From assembly GCF_025947145.1 (NCBI RefSeq), contig NZ_CP109999.1:2046001-2110000 (forward strand): 64,000 nt of DNA, in the 5' to 3' direction. Position numbers and translations under genes: made by a program. Shown here piece after piece: positions 26,643-36,192 of the stretch; position 1 is the first letter of the stretch, and each line of letters opens with the position of its first letter. Below the pieces are notes generated by a model. That model was not told where the DNA came from. It saw nothing but the letters and a program-made list of their open reading frames with translations, and did not search any database. Source of the stretch: Flavobacterium sp. N1994. GTDB lineage: Bacteria > Bacteroidota > Bacteroidia > Flavobacteriales > Flavobacteriaceae.

Positions 26643-27872
26643 TTATTCCTCTCCTTTTTCAATGGCATCTTTGTAATCTGGATACAAAAACTGATTATAC
26701 GGAAATCTTGTAATATGAATGCTTCTTACGGCTTCGTATACTTTTTCTCTGAATTCCTCGAAGTTTTCTTTATTAGTAGCAGAAATAAATAAGGCATTTT
26801 CTTTACCAACATTGCTCATCCAAGTAGCTTTCCATTCCTCAAGCGTGTAATGTTTTGTTGTTTTTTCTGTAATTAAATCATCATCCTCAATCACTTCATT
26901 CTTGTAAGCATCAATTTTATTAAAAACCATTATGGTTGCCTTGTCATTACTTTTGATATCTTGCAAAATTTGATTAACCGAAGCAATGTGCTCTTCAAAA
27001 TCGGGATGAGATATATCAACAACATGCAATAATAAATCCGCTTCTCGAACTTCATCCAATGTACTTTTGAAAGACTCGATTAATTGGGTTGGTAATTTTC
27101 TAATAAATCCAACTGTATCTGAAAGCAAAAAAGGAAGATTTTTGATAACCACTTTACGAACTGTGGTATCCAGTGTGGCAAATAATTTATTTTCAACAAA
27201 AACTTCACTTTTACTGATGACATTCATTAAGGTTGATTTTCCAACATTGGTATAACCAACAAGAGCAACACGTACCATGGCGCCACGATTGCCTCTTTGA
27301 ACTGACATTTGTTTGTCAATGGTTTTTATTTTTTCTTTGAGCAAAGCAATTCGGTCACGAACAATCCTTCTATCCGTTTCGATTTCTGTTTCTCCTGGAC
27401 CTCTTAGTCCAATTCCTCCTTTTTGACGCTCTAAGTGTGTCCACATTCCAGAAAGTCTTGGTAATAAATATTGGCATTGAGCCAATTCAACCTGAGTTCT
27501 GGCATAAGAAGTTTCAGCTCGCTGTGCAAAAATATCAAGAATCAAATTTGTTCTGTCAAGAACTTTGCAGTCTAAAATTTTGGAAATGTTTTTTTGTTGA
27601 GATGGTGATAATTCATCGTCAAAAATAACGGTTGAAATAGCATGTTCTTTTATATAGTGGCTAATTTCATCCATCTTACCAGTGCCTAAAAAAGTTTTAG
27701 GATTAGGTTTCTCTAATTTCTGAGAAAATCTTTTGATTACCTCACCTCCTGCAGTAAACGTTAAGAACTCTAGTTCGTCTAAATATTCCGTTAACTTTTC
27801 TTCACTTTGATTTTGAGTAACGATACCAACAACGACAGTTCTTTCAAAATTTATAACTTCTTTTTCTAGCAT
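26643..27872 (-). CDS. hflX: GTPase HflX
   Basis: 409 residues. HflX binds the 50S subunit or 70S ribosome and splits stalled ribosomes, notably under heat stress. The N-terminal HflX domain with GTGKMDEI and FDDELSPSQQKN is followed by the coiled linker GGIGLRGPGETEIETDRR and the G domain: G1 GYTNVGKST, G2 region TLDTTVRK, G3 DTVGFIRKLP and G4 NKID. The C-terminus is short. A minus-strand -7 box TAATTTTG lies at 27898-27891. Monocistronic. Confidence 0.96.
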   Translation of the reverse strand: MLEKEVINFERTVVVGIVTQNQSEEKLTEYLDELEFLTFTAGGEVIKRFSQKLEKPNPKTFLGTGKMDEISHYIKEHAISTVIFDDELSPSQQKNISKILDCKVLDRTNLILDIFAQRAETSYARTQVELAQCQYLLPRLSGMWTHLERQKGGIGLRGPGETEIETDRRIVRDRIALLKEKIKTIDKQMSVQRGNRGAMVRVALVGYTNVGKSTLMNVISKSEVFVENKLFATLDTTVRKVVIKNLPFLLSDTVGFIRKLPTQLIESFKSTLDEVREADLLLHVVDISHPDFEEHIASVNQILQDIKSNDKATIMVFNKIDAYKNEVIEDDDLITEKTTKHYTLEEWKATWMSNVGKENALFISATNKENFEEFREKVYEAVRSIHITRFPYNQFLYPDYKDAIEKGEE

Positions 27873-28059
27873 TTTAATTTAATTCTCCGACAAAATTAGG
27901 GATTTGAAAATTAAAAAATCATATTAATACCATAAGAATTGGAGCTGAAATGCCAATTGTTTTATCAAAAAAATTAATATTCCTAATTATTTCATAAATT
28001 TTGCTAAATTTGGACTTCAAAATTTTAATTTTTCCACAAACAACTAAAATTTTCATTTC

Positions 28060-31000
28060 ATGAAAAAATTTACTTTACAATTATTGTTTTTATTCATTTC
28101 TATTAGCGGTTATTCCCAATTGGCTTTAGAAGGTTTTGAAAACACAACAGGTCCAGTCGCTGGACCACTCCCAACAACGTGGGCATTAGGAACAGGCACA
28201 TGGTCTGTTTTTGAAAAAAATACGCCAACCAATGTCGGCTCTGGACAAAGCTGGGGTCTTAATCCCACAGGTTCTACAACAGTACTCCCTTATCAGGGAA
28301 CTAATTGTGCTTATGTAAATAGAGAACAAATAAATCAAGGAAGTACTTCTGAAGATTATTTGTCAACTCCATCCGTTCTCATTCCTACCAATGGAGAGTT
28401 GCACTTTTTTACTAGAATGTTTACTAGTGGAGATCAGGGAACTATTTATCAAATAAAAGTGGCTCCAGCAACAGCAACTCCTTCAGATCCTGCTGCCTAT
28501 ACAACTTTAGTCCAGCAATGGACAGAAGCAGATTTAATTATACCTGTAACTAACTTTAATGTTTACACAGAAAAAATAGTTGATTTATCAGCTTTCGCTG
28601 GTCAAAATGTATATGTGACTTTTGTAAAAATAATTACTCAACCAACTACCATTACTGCCGGTGATCGTTGGTTAGTTGATAATGTTAGTATCAATTCAAA
28701 ATGTTTAGTTCCTTCCCCTACAGCTACTACTGGGATTACACAAAATGGGGCGTCATTAAACTGGGCTAACCCAAGTGGTGCTACTTCATGGGAAATAGAA
28801 ATTGTTCAAGGTACTGGTGCTCCAACTGGAACGGGTACAATTTACAATGGAACATTACCTTATATTGTTACTGGTTTACTTCCGAACACTACCTATAAAT
28901 ATTATGTTAGAGCATTATGTTCTACAGGTTACACTAGTGAATGGTCTGCAGCATCAACGCCTTTTACCACAGGTACTGCGCCTCCAGTTTGTGGAGGTAA
29001 TTTTGTAGATGCTGGTGGAGCAGCAAATCCTTATGCTGCCAATTCAAATGTTACTACAACCATATGCCCAACTAATCCTGGTGATGTAGTAACGGTAACT
29101 TTTACAGCATTTAATACTGAAGCTACATGGGATGCTTTATACGTTTACAATGGTAATGCTGTTGTGCCTGCAAATTTAATTCCTAGTAGCAATGGTGCTG
29201 GAAATGTGCCAGGTGGTTTAGCTGGTGGCTATTGGGGAACAACAATTCCTTGTCCATTTACTTCTTCAGATGCTAACGGATGTTTAACTTTTGTTTTTAG
29301 AAGTGATGGTTCTGGACAACGTGATGGTTGGATTGCCAATATTACTTGTGCGCCACCTCCACCTTGTAGAACACCAACTGCAATAGCTTCAAGTGCACTT
29401 ACTTTCAATTCGGTTACATTAAACTGGACACAACCAGCCAATCCGGATACTTCGGTAGCTTCTGCATGGCAAGTACTAGCATTGCCTTGTGGTTCACCTG
29501 CTCCAACAGCAGCAGCAACTGGTTTTATAGATGTTACTACACCTCCACCATACAACCTTACAGGGTTAACTCCTGCAACGTGTTATGATATATATGTTAG
29601 AGCTAATTGTGGTTCGGCAACTAGCGCTTGGCCTTGTACTCCTAAAACTATAACAACGTTAGCTGCGCCACCTATATGTGGTGGTAACTTTGTAGATGCT
29701 GGTGGAACAACTAATGCTTATGCTGCCAATTCAAATGTTACTACGACAATATGTCCAACTAATCCAGGAGATGTTGTAACTGTAACTTTTACATCATTTG
29801 ATACTGAAGCAACTTGGGATGCCCTATACGTTTATAATGGAAATGCTGTGGTTCCAGCTAATTTAATTCCAAGTAATAATGGTGCTGGAAATGTACCAGG
29901 GGGCTTAGCTGGAGGATATTGGGGAACAACGATTCCTTGTCCATTTACTTCTTCGGCTCCTAATGGTTGTTTAACTTTTGTGTTTAGAAGTGATGGTTCT
30001 GGTCAAAATGCTGGATGGGTATCCAATATAACCTGTGGACCACCTCCTCCTTGTAGACTACCAACTGCAATAACCACAAATACAGTTACTCACAATTCAG
30101 TTGTGCTAAACTGGACACAACCAGTAAATCCTGATACTTCTGTAGCTTCTGCTTGGCAAGTGTTAGCATTACCTTGTGGTTCAGCTGCACCAACAGCAGC
30201 AGCAACTGGGTATATTGATGTTACTACACCTCCACCATACACTCTTACTGGATTAAATCCAACAACTTGTTATGATATTTATGTAAGAGCTAATTGTGGC
30301 TCAGCAACTAGCGCTTGGCCTTGTACTCCTAAAACTATAACAACTTTAATTGCTCCACCTGTTTGCGGAGGTACATTTGTTGATGCTGGTGGAACAACAA
30401 ATCCTTATGCTGCCAATTCTAATATTACAACAACTATATGTCCTACTAACACAGGAGATGTCGTTACTGTAACATTTACATTATTTGATACTGAAGCAAC
30501 ATGGGATGGTCTTTATGTTTATGATGGAAATACTGTGAATCCTGCAACTTTACTCCCAAGTACTAATGGGGCTGGAAATGTTCCAGGAGGTTTAGCTGGT
30601 TCATACTGGGGTACTTTAACAGGAGGTGCTTTACCGGGTCCATTTACTGCAACAAACCCTAGTGGTTGTTTAACTTTTGTTTTTAGAAGTGATGGTTTTG
30701 GACAAAATGGAGGTTGGAATTCTACAGTAAATTGTGCACCGCCGCCAACTTGTTTAAAACCTAATACTTTAACTACTTCAAATATCACTGCTACGTCTGC
30801 CTTATTAGGTTGGTCTGATACTAATATTGTACCTGCTTCTCAATGGGAAGTTCTCGTTTTACCATTTGGTTCACCTGCACCTTTGCCAACAGCAACAGGA
30901 ATAATAGTTTCTTCAAATCCAGCTTTAATAACGGGTTTAAATCCAGCGACAAAATATACATTTTATGTTAGAGCCGTATGTAGTTCTACTGACCATAGTG

Positions 31001-34000
31001 CTTGGTCTGCTGGTAAAGATTTCTTGACGTTAATCATTAATGATGAGTGTGCTGGAGCTATTTTTGCTCCTGTAAATTCTTCTTCTGTTTGTCAACAAAT
31101 TACATCTGGTACAGTTGCTGGGGCTACTGCATCTGCTGGAGCAGTTGCACCATGTCTTGGAACTGCTGATGATGACTCTTGGTTCCAATTTGTAGCTACT
31201 AATCCTTTCTTAACTGTTTCTTTACTGAATGTTCAAGGATCAACAACCAATTTGAACTTTGCAGTATATTCAGGTAGTTGTGGTGCATTAACACGAATAT
31301 TTTGTAGCACTGCCAATAACCTTACAGGTGTTGTAAATGCATTGACTATAGGCCAAACTTATTATATAAGAGTATATTCTAATGCAAATACTCCTCAAAC
31401 CTCTACATTTGACTTGTGTATTTCTACTCCTGCAAGCTGCATATCCTCTCAGTCTGCATGTCAGAACTTAAGTTATCAAAATACAACAGGTATTACTAGT
31501 CAAGGAACTATAGGTTGTTTATCCTCTTCACCGAACCCAACTTATTATACTATAAACATTCAACAGAGTGGACCAATTAATTTATTATTAACACAGTCAA
31601 CTACACAAGGTGGAACTCCTAATCTTGATGTTGATTATGCTGCATGGGGGCCTTTTACTGACACCGCAACTGCTTGTGCGGCTATTGGTAATCCTCCTAC
31701 TTTAGCACCGGGTATAGGTGTCCCTATAAGTCTAACAACTGGTTGTAGTTTTTCGGCTGCGTCAATTGAAAACTTAAACATTGTGAATGCCATTGCTGGA
31801 CAAGTTTATGTAATTTTAATTACTAATTATTCTGATGATCCAGGTTATGTTAGTTTAACTCAAACAAATTCTACTGATCCTGGCGCAGGGGTTTATTTCT
31901 GTTGTCCAAATGCGTATTTTACTTATTCTCCTGTTTCCTATTGTAAACAAGCAGGAACTTCTAATCCAATAGCAGTAATTACTGCTGGTTCTCAAGCTGG
32001 TGTTTTCTCATCAACTTTGAATCCTGGCTTAGTATTTGTTAATACGGCTACTGGGGAAGTTGATTTAGCTGCAAGTGCACCAGGAAACTACTTGATTACA
32101 AATACTGTTGCTGCATCAGGTTCTTGTTTAGCAAAATCACAATCTTATTCTATTAGCATTGTAGAACCTACAGCAGCTACAATTAGCTATTCAGCTCCAT
32201 CATATTGTCAAAGTATTACAACACTTCAAACTGTTACTCAAACTGGAACGCCAGGAGGAACTTATTCTGCAACACCAAGTATTGGTTTAAGTATTAATCC
32301 AACAACTGGTGACATTAATCCAAGTTTGAGTTCTCCTGGTATATATACTGTAAAATATGGTATTCCAGGTTCTGTTTGTACTACAGGAGATCCAACAACT
32401 CAGGTTGAAATTTTAGCACTGCCTACTATTGTTCAACCTTTGCCAGTAGCGGCATGTTATTCTTACACGCTTCCTGCATTGGCTGTTGGTAATTATTTTT
32501 CACAAACTGGTGGAGTAGGTTCAATAGATCCTACGGTGCCTTTAACAAGTTCACAAACAGTATTCATTTATGCTGAAGGAGCTAATGGTTGTATTAATGA
32601 AAAATCATTCCAAGTGACCATAAATAGTGTACCAACACCTACATTTTCAACGCCTACACTATCCGCGTGTACGACTCCAACTGGTTCAGTTACTGTTTTA
32701 AGCCCGATTGGAACCACTGGGTCAACTCCTGGGGATTTATTTATATCTCAAGTTACTGATGCCACTACTGGTTCATTAACCTATGTTGAAATTTACAATG
32801 GAACAGGAGCACCAGTTAATTTGAGTAATTACAAATTAAGAACATTTAATAATGGCTCGTCTACGGTTACTACTGTTTGTGATAATACACTATCTGGTAT
32901 AGTAAATAACAACAGTACTTTTGTTGTTGCTGTTGGTGGAAACACCAATGCACCTGGTGTTGTCCCTAATCAAACTTTCGCAGGTTGTACAGGAGTAAAT
33001 CAGGATGATTGTATTAAACTAACAACTTTATCCAATACTGTTATTGATGTTTGGGGAAGAACAGATGGTGTAGCATTTACACCATTGAATCAATCAGGAT
33101 ATAGTTATAGTAGATTAGCTTCGTCAACCCATCCTAGTACTACATTTAATCCAGCAGATTGGACGGTTGTCGATTGGACAGCAACTACTGAAGATTATAG
33201 CGGTGTAGGAATTTATTCCTTAGCCACTTCAAATTATCAATATAGTATTGATAATGGAGTAACTTTTCAAGCTGGTTTAACTTTTAATAATTTAGCTGCT
33301 GGAAATCACATTTTAATTGTTAAGGATTTAGTGACTGGCTGTTTATCAGCTCCTGTTAATGTACTTATTGATGCTATTAACGCTACGCCATCAGTAACTA
33401 CGTTTACATATACAACACCTATTTGCCAAAACGCAACTGCTAATCCTTTGCCAGATACTTCTGCTACAGGATTTACTATTGGTGGACTATTTTCTTCTAA
33501 CCCAATAGCTGGAATCGATATTAATCCTACAACAGGTGAAATCAATTTAGCTAATACAACGGCTGGAACATATGATATTACCTATACTTTTGCATTTAAT
33601 CCTACAACATGCCAATCGTATAGTACTACTACATTTACAGTAGTTATTACTAATGTTATAACACCTGTGTTAGGATTTAGTTATACTTCTCCTATTTGTC
33701 AAAATGCTCAGGCCACTTTATCTCCAACATTAGATGCTGGATTTACAACTGGAGGAACTTTTGGTTCAACAACTGGTTTGACAATAGATACAACGACTGG
33801 TGTGATAGACTTATCCACAAGCACAGCGGGCGCATATACCGTTACATACACAGTTCCTGGAACAAGTTGTCTTCTTGCTACTAGTGCTACTTCTAATATA
33901 GTTATCAACCCTGTGATAACTCCAATTACGACATTTAGCTATACAACTCCTGTTTGTCAAAATGCAACAACTAATCCTATTCCAGATACTTCTGCTACAG

Positions 34001-35211
34001 GATTTACTATTGGTGGAACATTCTCTTCTAATCCTGCAACAGGCATTGATATAAATCCTACTACAGGTGAGATTAATTTAGTCAATACAGTTGCTGGAAC
34101 TTATGTGATAACGTATAATGTCCCATTGGATGCTACAATTTGTCAATTAGCTAGTACTTCAAGTTTCACAATTGTTATAAATCCTATTGTGAATCCAATA
34201 CTTGGGTTTACCTATACAACTCCTATTTGTGCAAATGCACAAGCTACATTATCTCCAACATTAGTTGCTGGATTTACGACAGGAGGAACATTTGCTTCAT
34301 CAACAGGATTATCAATAGACGGTACTACTGGTGTGATTAATTTAGCTACTAGTACTCCTGGTCCATACACAATAACGTATACATCAAATCCAAATGCTCC
34401 GACCTGTTTGATTGGTGGTACAAATACATTTAATATTGTAATCAATCCTGTAATTACTCCAGTAACTGGTTTTAGTTATAGCACACCTTTCTGTTCTAAT
34501 GATAGTGTTAATTTACAATCACCTTCTTTAACAACAGGATTTACAACTGGCGGTACATATAATTCAACTACAGGGTTATCAATTGATAGTACTACAGGTG
34601 TAATAGATCTTGCAAATAGTACACCAGGTACATATACTATAACTTACGCTGTTCCTGCTAATACATCAACTTGTCAAGTGGCTTCAAGTAATACTGCACA
34701 AGTAATGATAATACCTCCTGTAACGATTGACCTTGTTGGTGGTTGTCAGAGTATAAATTATGTTTTAACCGCTAATCCTACAAATAGTTCCTTTGACCCT
34801 CTAACAGCTACTTATGCTTGGCACGATTCCAATGGTGCACTCGTTGGCAATACACAAAGTATAACTGTTTTAACCGTTGGTATCTATACCGTAACCGTTA
34901 CTGTTGACGGTTGTTCAACCCAATCACCACCTTTTAATGTAGAAACCGTATTTTGTGTTATACAAAAAGGTATTTCCGTGAACAATGATGGATTAAATGA
35001 CACTTTTGATTTAACTGGTTTTGGTGTTAAAAAACTTACTATCTTTAACCGATTAGGTATGAAAGTTTACACTCGTGATAACTACTTAAACGAATGGGGT
35101 GGTAAATCTGACAATGGTGATGAACTTCCAGATGGTACGTATTATTATGTAATAGACAGAAATAATGGCGAGACCAAAACGGGATGGATTTATATCAATA
35201 GAGCTCAATAA
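28060..35211 (+). CDS. Giant T9SS-secreted multidomain surface protein
   Basis: 2383 residues. Signal peptide (1-20); choice-of-anchor J-type adhesin domain (about 21-210); then FN3, CUB, FN3, CUB, FN3, CUB and FN3. The CUB domains start at 308, 537 and 766, a strict 229-residue period. Next come a PPC-like segment (about 990-1130), a unique region (about 1130-1300), Ig-like repeats with YCQS/YCKQ motifs, a lamin-tail-like domain (about 1555-1725) and five more Ig-like repeats of about 90 residues carrying PICQNA and TTGVIDLA. A type B (gliding-motility/CHU_C) C-terminal sorting domain (about 2301-2383) contains NNDGLNDTF and DGTYYYVI. No catalytic domain is seen, so an adhesin or matrix role is inferred. 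PorP/SprF and OmpA partners follow in the same operon. Confidence 0.9.
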   Translation: MKKFTLQLLFLFISISGYSQLALEGFENTTGPVAGPLPTTWALGTGTWSVFEKNTPTNVGSGQSWGLNPTGSTTVLPYQGTNCAYVNREQINQGSTSEDYLSTPSVLIPTNGELHFFTRMFTSGDQGTIYQIKVAPATATPSDPAAYTTLVQQWTEADLIIPVTNFNVYTEKIVDLSAFAGQNVYVTFVKIITQPTTITAGDRWLVDNVSINSKCLVPSPTATTGITQNGASLNWANPSGATSWEIEIVQGTGAPTGTGTIYNGTLPYIVTGLLPNTTYKYYVRALCSTGYTSEWSAASTPFTTGTAPPVCGGNFVDAGGAANPYAANSNVTTTICPTNPGDVVTVTFTAFNTEATWDALYVYNGNAVVPANLIPSSNGAGNVPGGLAGGYWGTTIPCPFTSSDANGCLTFVFRSDGSGQRDGWIANITCAPPPPCRTPTAIASSALTFNSVTLNWTQPANPDTSVASAWQVLALPCGSPAPTAAATGFIDVTTPPPYNLTGLTPATCYDIYVRANCGSATSAWPCTPKTITTLAAPPICGGNFVDAGGTTNAYAANSNVTTTICPTNPGDVVTVTFTSFDTEATWDALYVYNGNAVVPANLIPSNNGAGNVPGGLAGGYWGTTIPCPFTSSAPNGCLTFVFRSDGSGQNAGWVSNITCGPPPPCRLPTAITTNTVTHNSVVLNWTQPVNPDTSVASAWQVLALPCGSAAPTAAATGYIDVTTPPPYTLTGLNPTTCYDIYVRANCGSATSAWPCTPKTITTLIAPPVCGGTFVDAGGTTNPYAANSNITTTICPTNTGDVVTVTFTLFDTEATWDGLYVYDGNTVNPATLLPSTNGAGNVPGGLAGSYWGTLTGGALPGPFTATNPSGCLTFVFRSDGFGQNGGWNSTVNCAPPPTCLKPNTLTTSNITATSALLGWSDTNIVPASQWEVLVLPFGSPAPLPTATGIIVSSNPALITGLNPATKYTFYVRAVCSSTDHSAWSAGKDFLTLIINDECAGAIFAPVNSSSVCQQITSGTVAGATASAGAVAPCLGTADDDSWFQFVATNPFLTVSLLNVQGSTTNLNFAVYSGSCGALTRIFCSTANNLTGVVNALTIGQTYYIRVYSNANTPQTSTFDLCISTPASCISSQSACQNLSYQNTTGITSQGTIGCLSSSPNPTYYTINIQQSGPINLLLTQSTTQGGTPNLDVDYAAWGPFTDTATACAAIGNPPTLAPGIGVPISLTTGCSFSAASIENLNIVNAIAGQVYVILITNYSDDPGYVSLTQTNSTDPGAGVYFCCPNAYFTYSPVSYCKQAGTSNPIAVITAGSQAGVFSSTLNPGLVFVNTATGEVDLAASAPGNYLITNTVAASGSCLAKSQSYSISIVEPTAATISYSAPSYCQSITTLQTVTQTGTPGGTYSATPSIGLSINPTTGDINPSLSSPGIYTVKYGIPGSVCTTGDPTTQVEILALPTIVQPLPVAACYSYTLPALAVGNYFSQTGGVGSIDPTVPLTSSQTVFIYAEGANGCINEKSFQVTINSVPTPTFSTPTLSACTTPTGSVTVLSPIGTTGSTPGDLFISQVTDATTGSLTYVEIYNGTGAPVNLSNYKLRTFNNGSSTVTTVCDNTLSGIVNNNSTFVVAVGGNTNAPGVVPNQTFAGCTGVNQDDCIKLTTLSNTVIDVWGRTDGVAFTPLNQSGYSYSRLASSTHPSTTFNPADWTVVDWTATTEDYSGVGIYSLATSNYQYSIDNGVTFQAGLTFNNLAAGNHILIVKDLVTGCLSAPVNVLIDAINATPSVTTFTYTTPICQNATANPLPDTSATGFTIGGLFSSNPIAGIDINPTTGEINLANTTAGTYDITYTFAFNPTTCQSYSTTTFTVVITNVITPVLGFSYTSPICQNAQATLSPTLDAGFTTGGTFGSTTGLTIDTTTGVIDLSTSTAGAYTVTYTVPGTSCLLATSATSNIVINPVITPITTFSYTTPVCQNATTNPIPDTSATGFTIGGTFSSNPATGIDINPTTGEINLVNTVAGTYVITYNVPLDATICQLASTSSFTIVINPIVNPILGFTYTTPICANAQATLSPTLVAGFTTGGTFASSTGLSIDGTTGVINLATSTPGPYTITYTSNPNAPTCLIGGTNTFNIVINPVITPVTGFSYSTPFCSNDSVNLQSPSLTTGFTTGGTYNSTTGLSIDSTTGVIDLANSTPGTYTITYAVPANTSTCQVASSNTAQVMIIPPVTIDLVGGCQSINYVLTANPTNSSFDPLTATYAWHDSNGALVGNTQSITVLTVGIYTVTVTVDGCSTQSPPFNVETVFCVIQKGISVNNDGLNDTFDLTGFGVKKLTIFNRLGMKVYTRDNYLNEWGGKSDNGDELPDGTYYYVIDRNNGETKTGWIYINRAQ
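28981..31041 (+). repeat. 687-bp coding repeat (CUB-FN3 modules)
   Basis: Equivalent codons (Pro-Pro before CGG) recur at 28981, 29668 and 30355, exactly 687 bases apart, so two full CUB-FN3 units and a third diverged one stand in tandem. Long stretches such as FVFRSDGSGQ, LPTTICYDIYVRANCGS-like and SAWPCTPKTITTL are nearly unchanged between copies 1 and 2. This points to recent internal duplication. Confidence 0.85.
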
Positions 35212-35252
35212 CACATTAGATAATTTGTATTCAAAATAAAAACAAACACAAA

Positions 35253-36173
35253 ATGAAGAAACTATATTTCATTGCGATATTGGCTTTAGCGATTACCGAG
35301 TTAAAAGCACAGCAAGACCCGCATTACACGCAATACATGTATAACATGAGTGTGATAAATCCGGCATATGCTGGTTCAAAAGAAAGTTTATCTGGAGGTT
35401 TACTTTACAGAGCCCAATGGGTTGGAATAGAAGGAGCGCCAACAACAGGTACCTTCTTTCTCCATAGTCCTGTGGGTAGAAATGTTGGTTTGGGACTTTC
35501 TGTAATTTCAGATAAGATTGGTCCTGTTGAAGAAAACAACATTTATGGTGATTTCTCATACACCCTAAATTTAGGAGGAGAACATAGATTAGCCTTTGGT
35601 TTAAAAGCGGGAGCTACTATGCATAAAATTGATTTTGCAACGATTTACCCAACGTTGCCTAATCCTTCTACGAGTGATCCGTTTTATGCATCAAATCCGA
35701 ATAGTACGTTTTTAAATATTGGTTCAGGACTTTTCTACTATACCAATAAATATTATATCGCTTTTTCTGTTCCAAACATGTTAAGATCTAAATATTTAGA
35801 TTTCAATGGAAGACAATACGGGACGGATGTCATACATTATTTCTTAACTGGAGGGTATGTGTTTGATTTAAATCCGAATTTAAAATTCAAACCTTTTGCC
35901 ATGATAAAATCGTCAGTTAACGCACCAACATCTTTTGATGTTTCTACAAACTTTATGTTTTATGATAAGTTAGAGTTAGGAGCAACTTATAGATTGGAAG
36001 ACTCTTTTGGGGCTATGGTGAATTTTGCCATTACACCAAGTTTAAGAATCGGATATGCTTATGATCACATCATCTCTGATTTAAAAGTAGTAGCACCAGC
36101 TTCTCATGAGTTCATGCTATTATTTGATTTGAACTTCCCGAAAAAAGTATCACGTTCACCAAGATATTTCTAA
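35253..36173 (+). CDS. PorP/SprF family type IX secretion membrane protein
   Basis: 306 residues with a signal peptide (MKKLYFIAILALAITELKAQ). The family hallmark QDPHYTQYMYNMSVINPAYAGSKESLSGGLLYRAQWVG follows directly, and the rest is an outer-membrane barrel. SprF-like proteins are encoded next to type B cargo such as SprB and are needed to secrete or anchor that specific cargo. It starts 41 bases after the giant surface protein and is very probably its dedicated partner. Confidence 0.93.
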   Translation: MKKLYFIAILALAITELKAQQDPHYTQYMYNMSVINPAYAGSKESLSGGLLYRAQWVGIEGAPTTGTFFLHSPVGRNVGLGLSVISDKIGPVEENNIYGDFSYTLNLGGEHRLAFGLKAGATMHKIDFATIYPTLPNPSTSDPFYASNPNSTFLNIGSGLFYYTNKYYIAFSVPNMLRSKYLDFNGRQYGTDVIHYFLTGGYVFDLNPNLKFKPFAMIKSSVNAPTSFDVSTNFMFYDKLELGATYRLEDSFGAMVNFAITPSLRIGYAYDHIISDLKVVAPASHEFMLLFDLNFPKKVSRSPRYF

Positions 36174-36192
36174 CCTAAAGTACTTCTAAAAA

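Noticed and set aside
29229..29555. Antisense frame within the giant T9SS gene
   Set aside because: Shadow frame; it recurs in the duplicated units because of the repeat, with no start signals.
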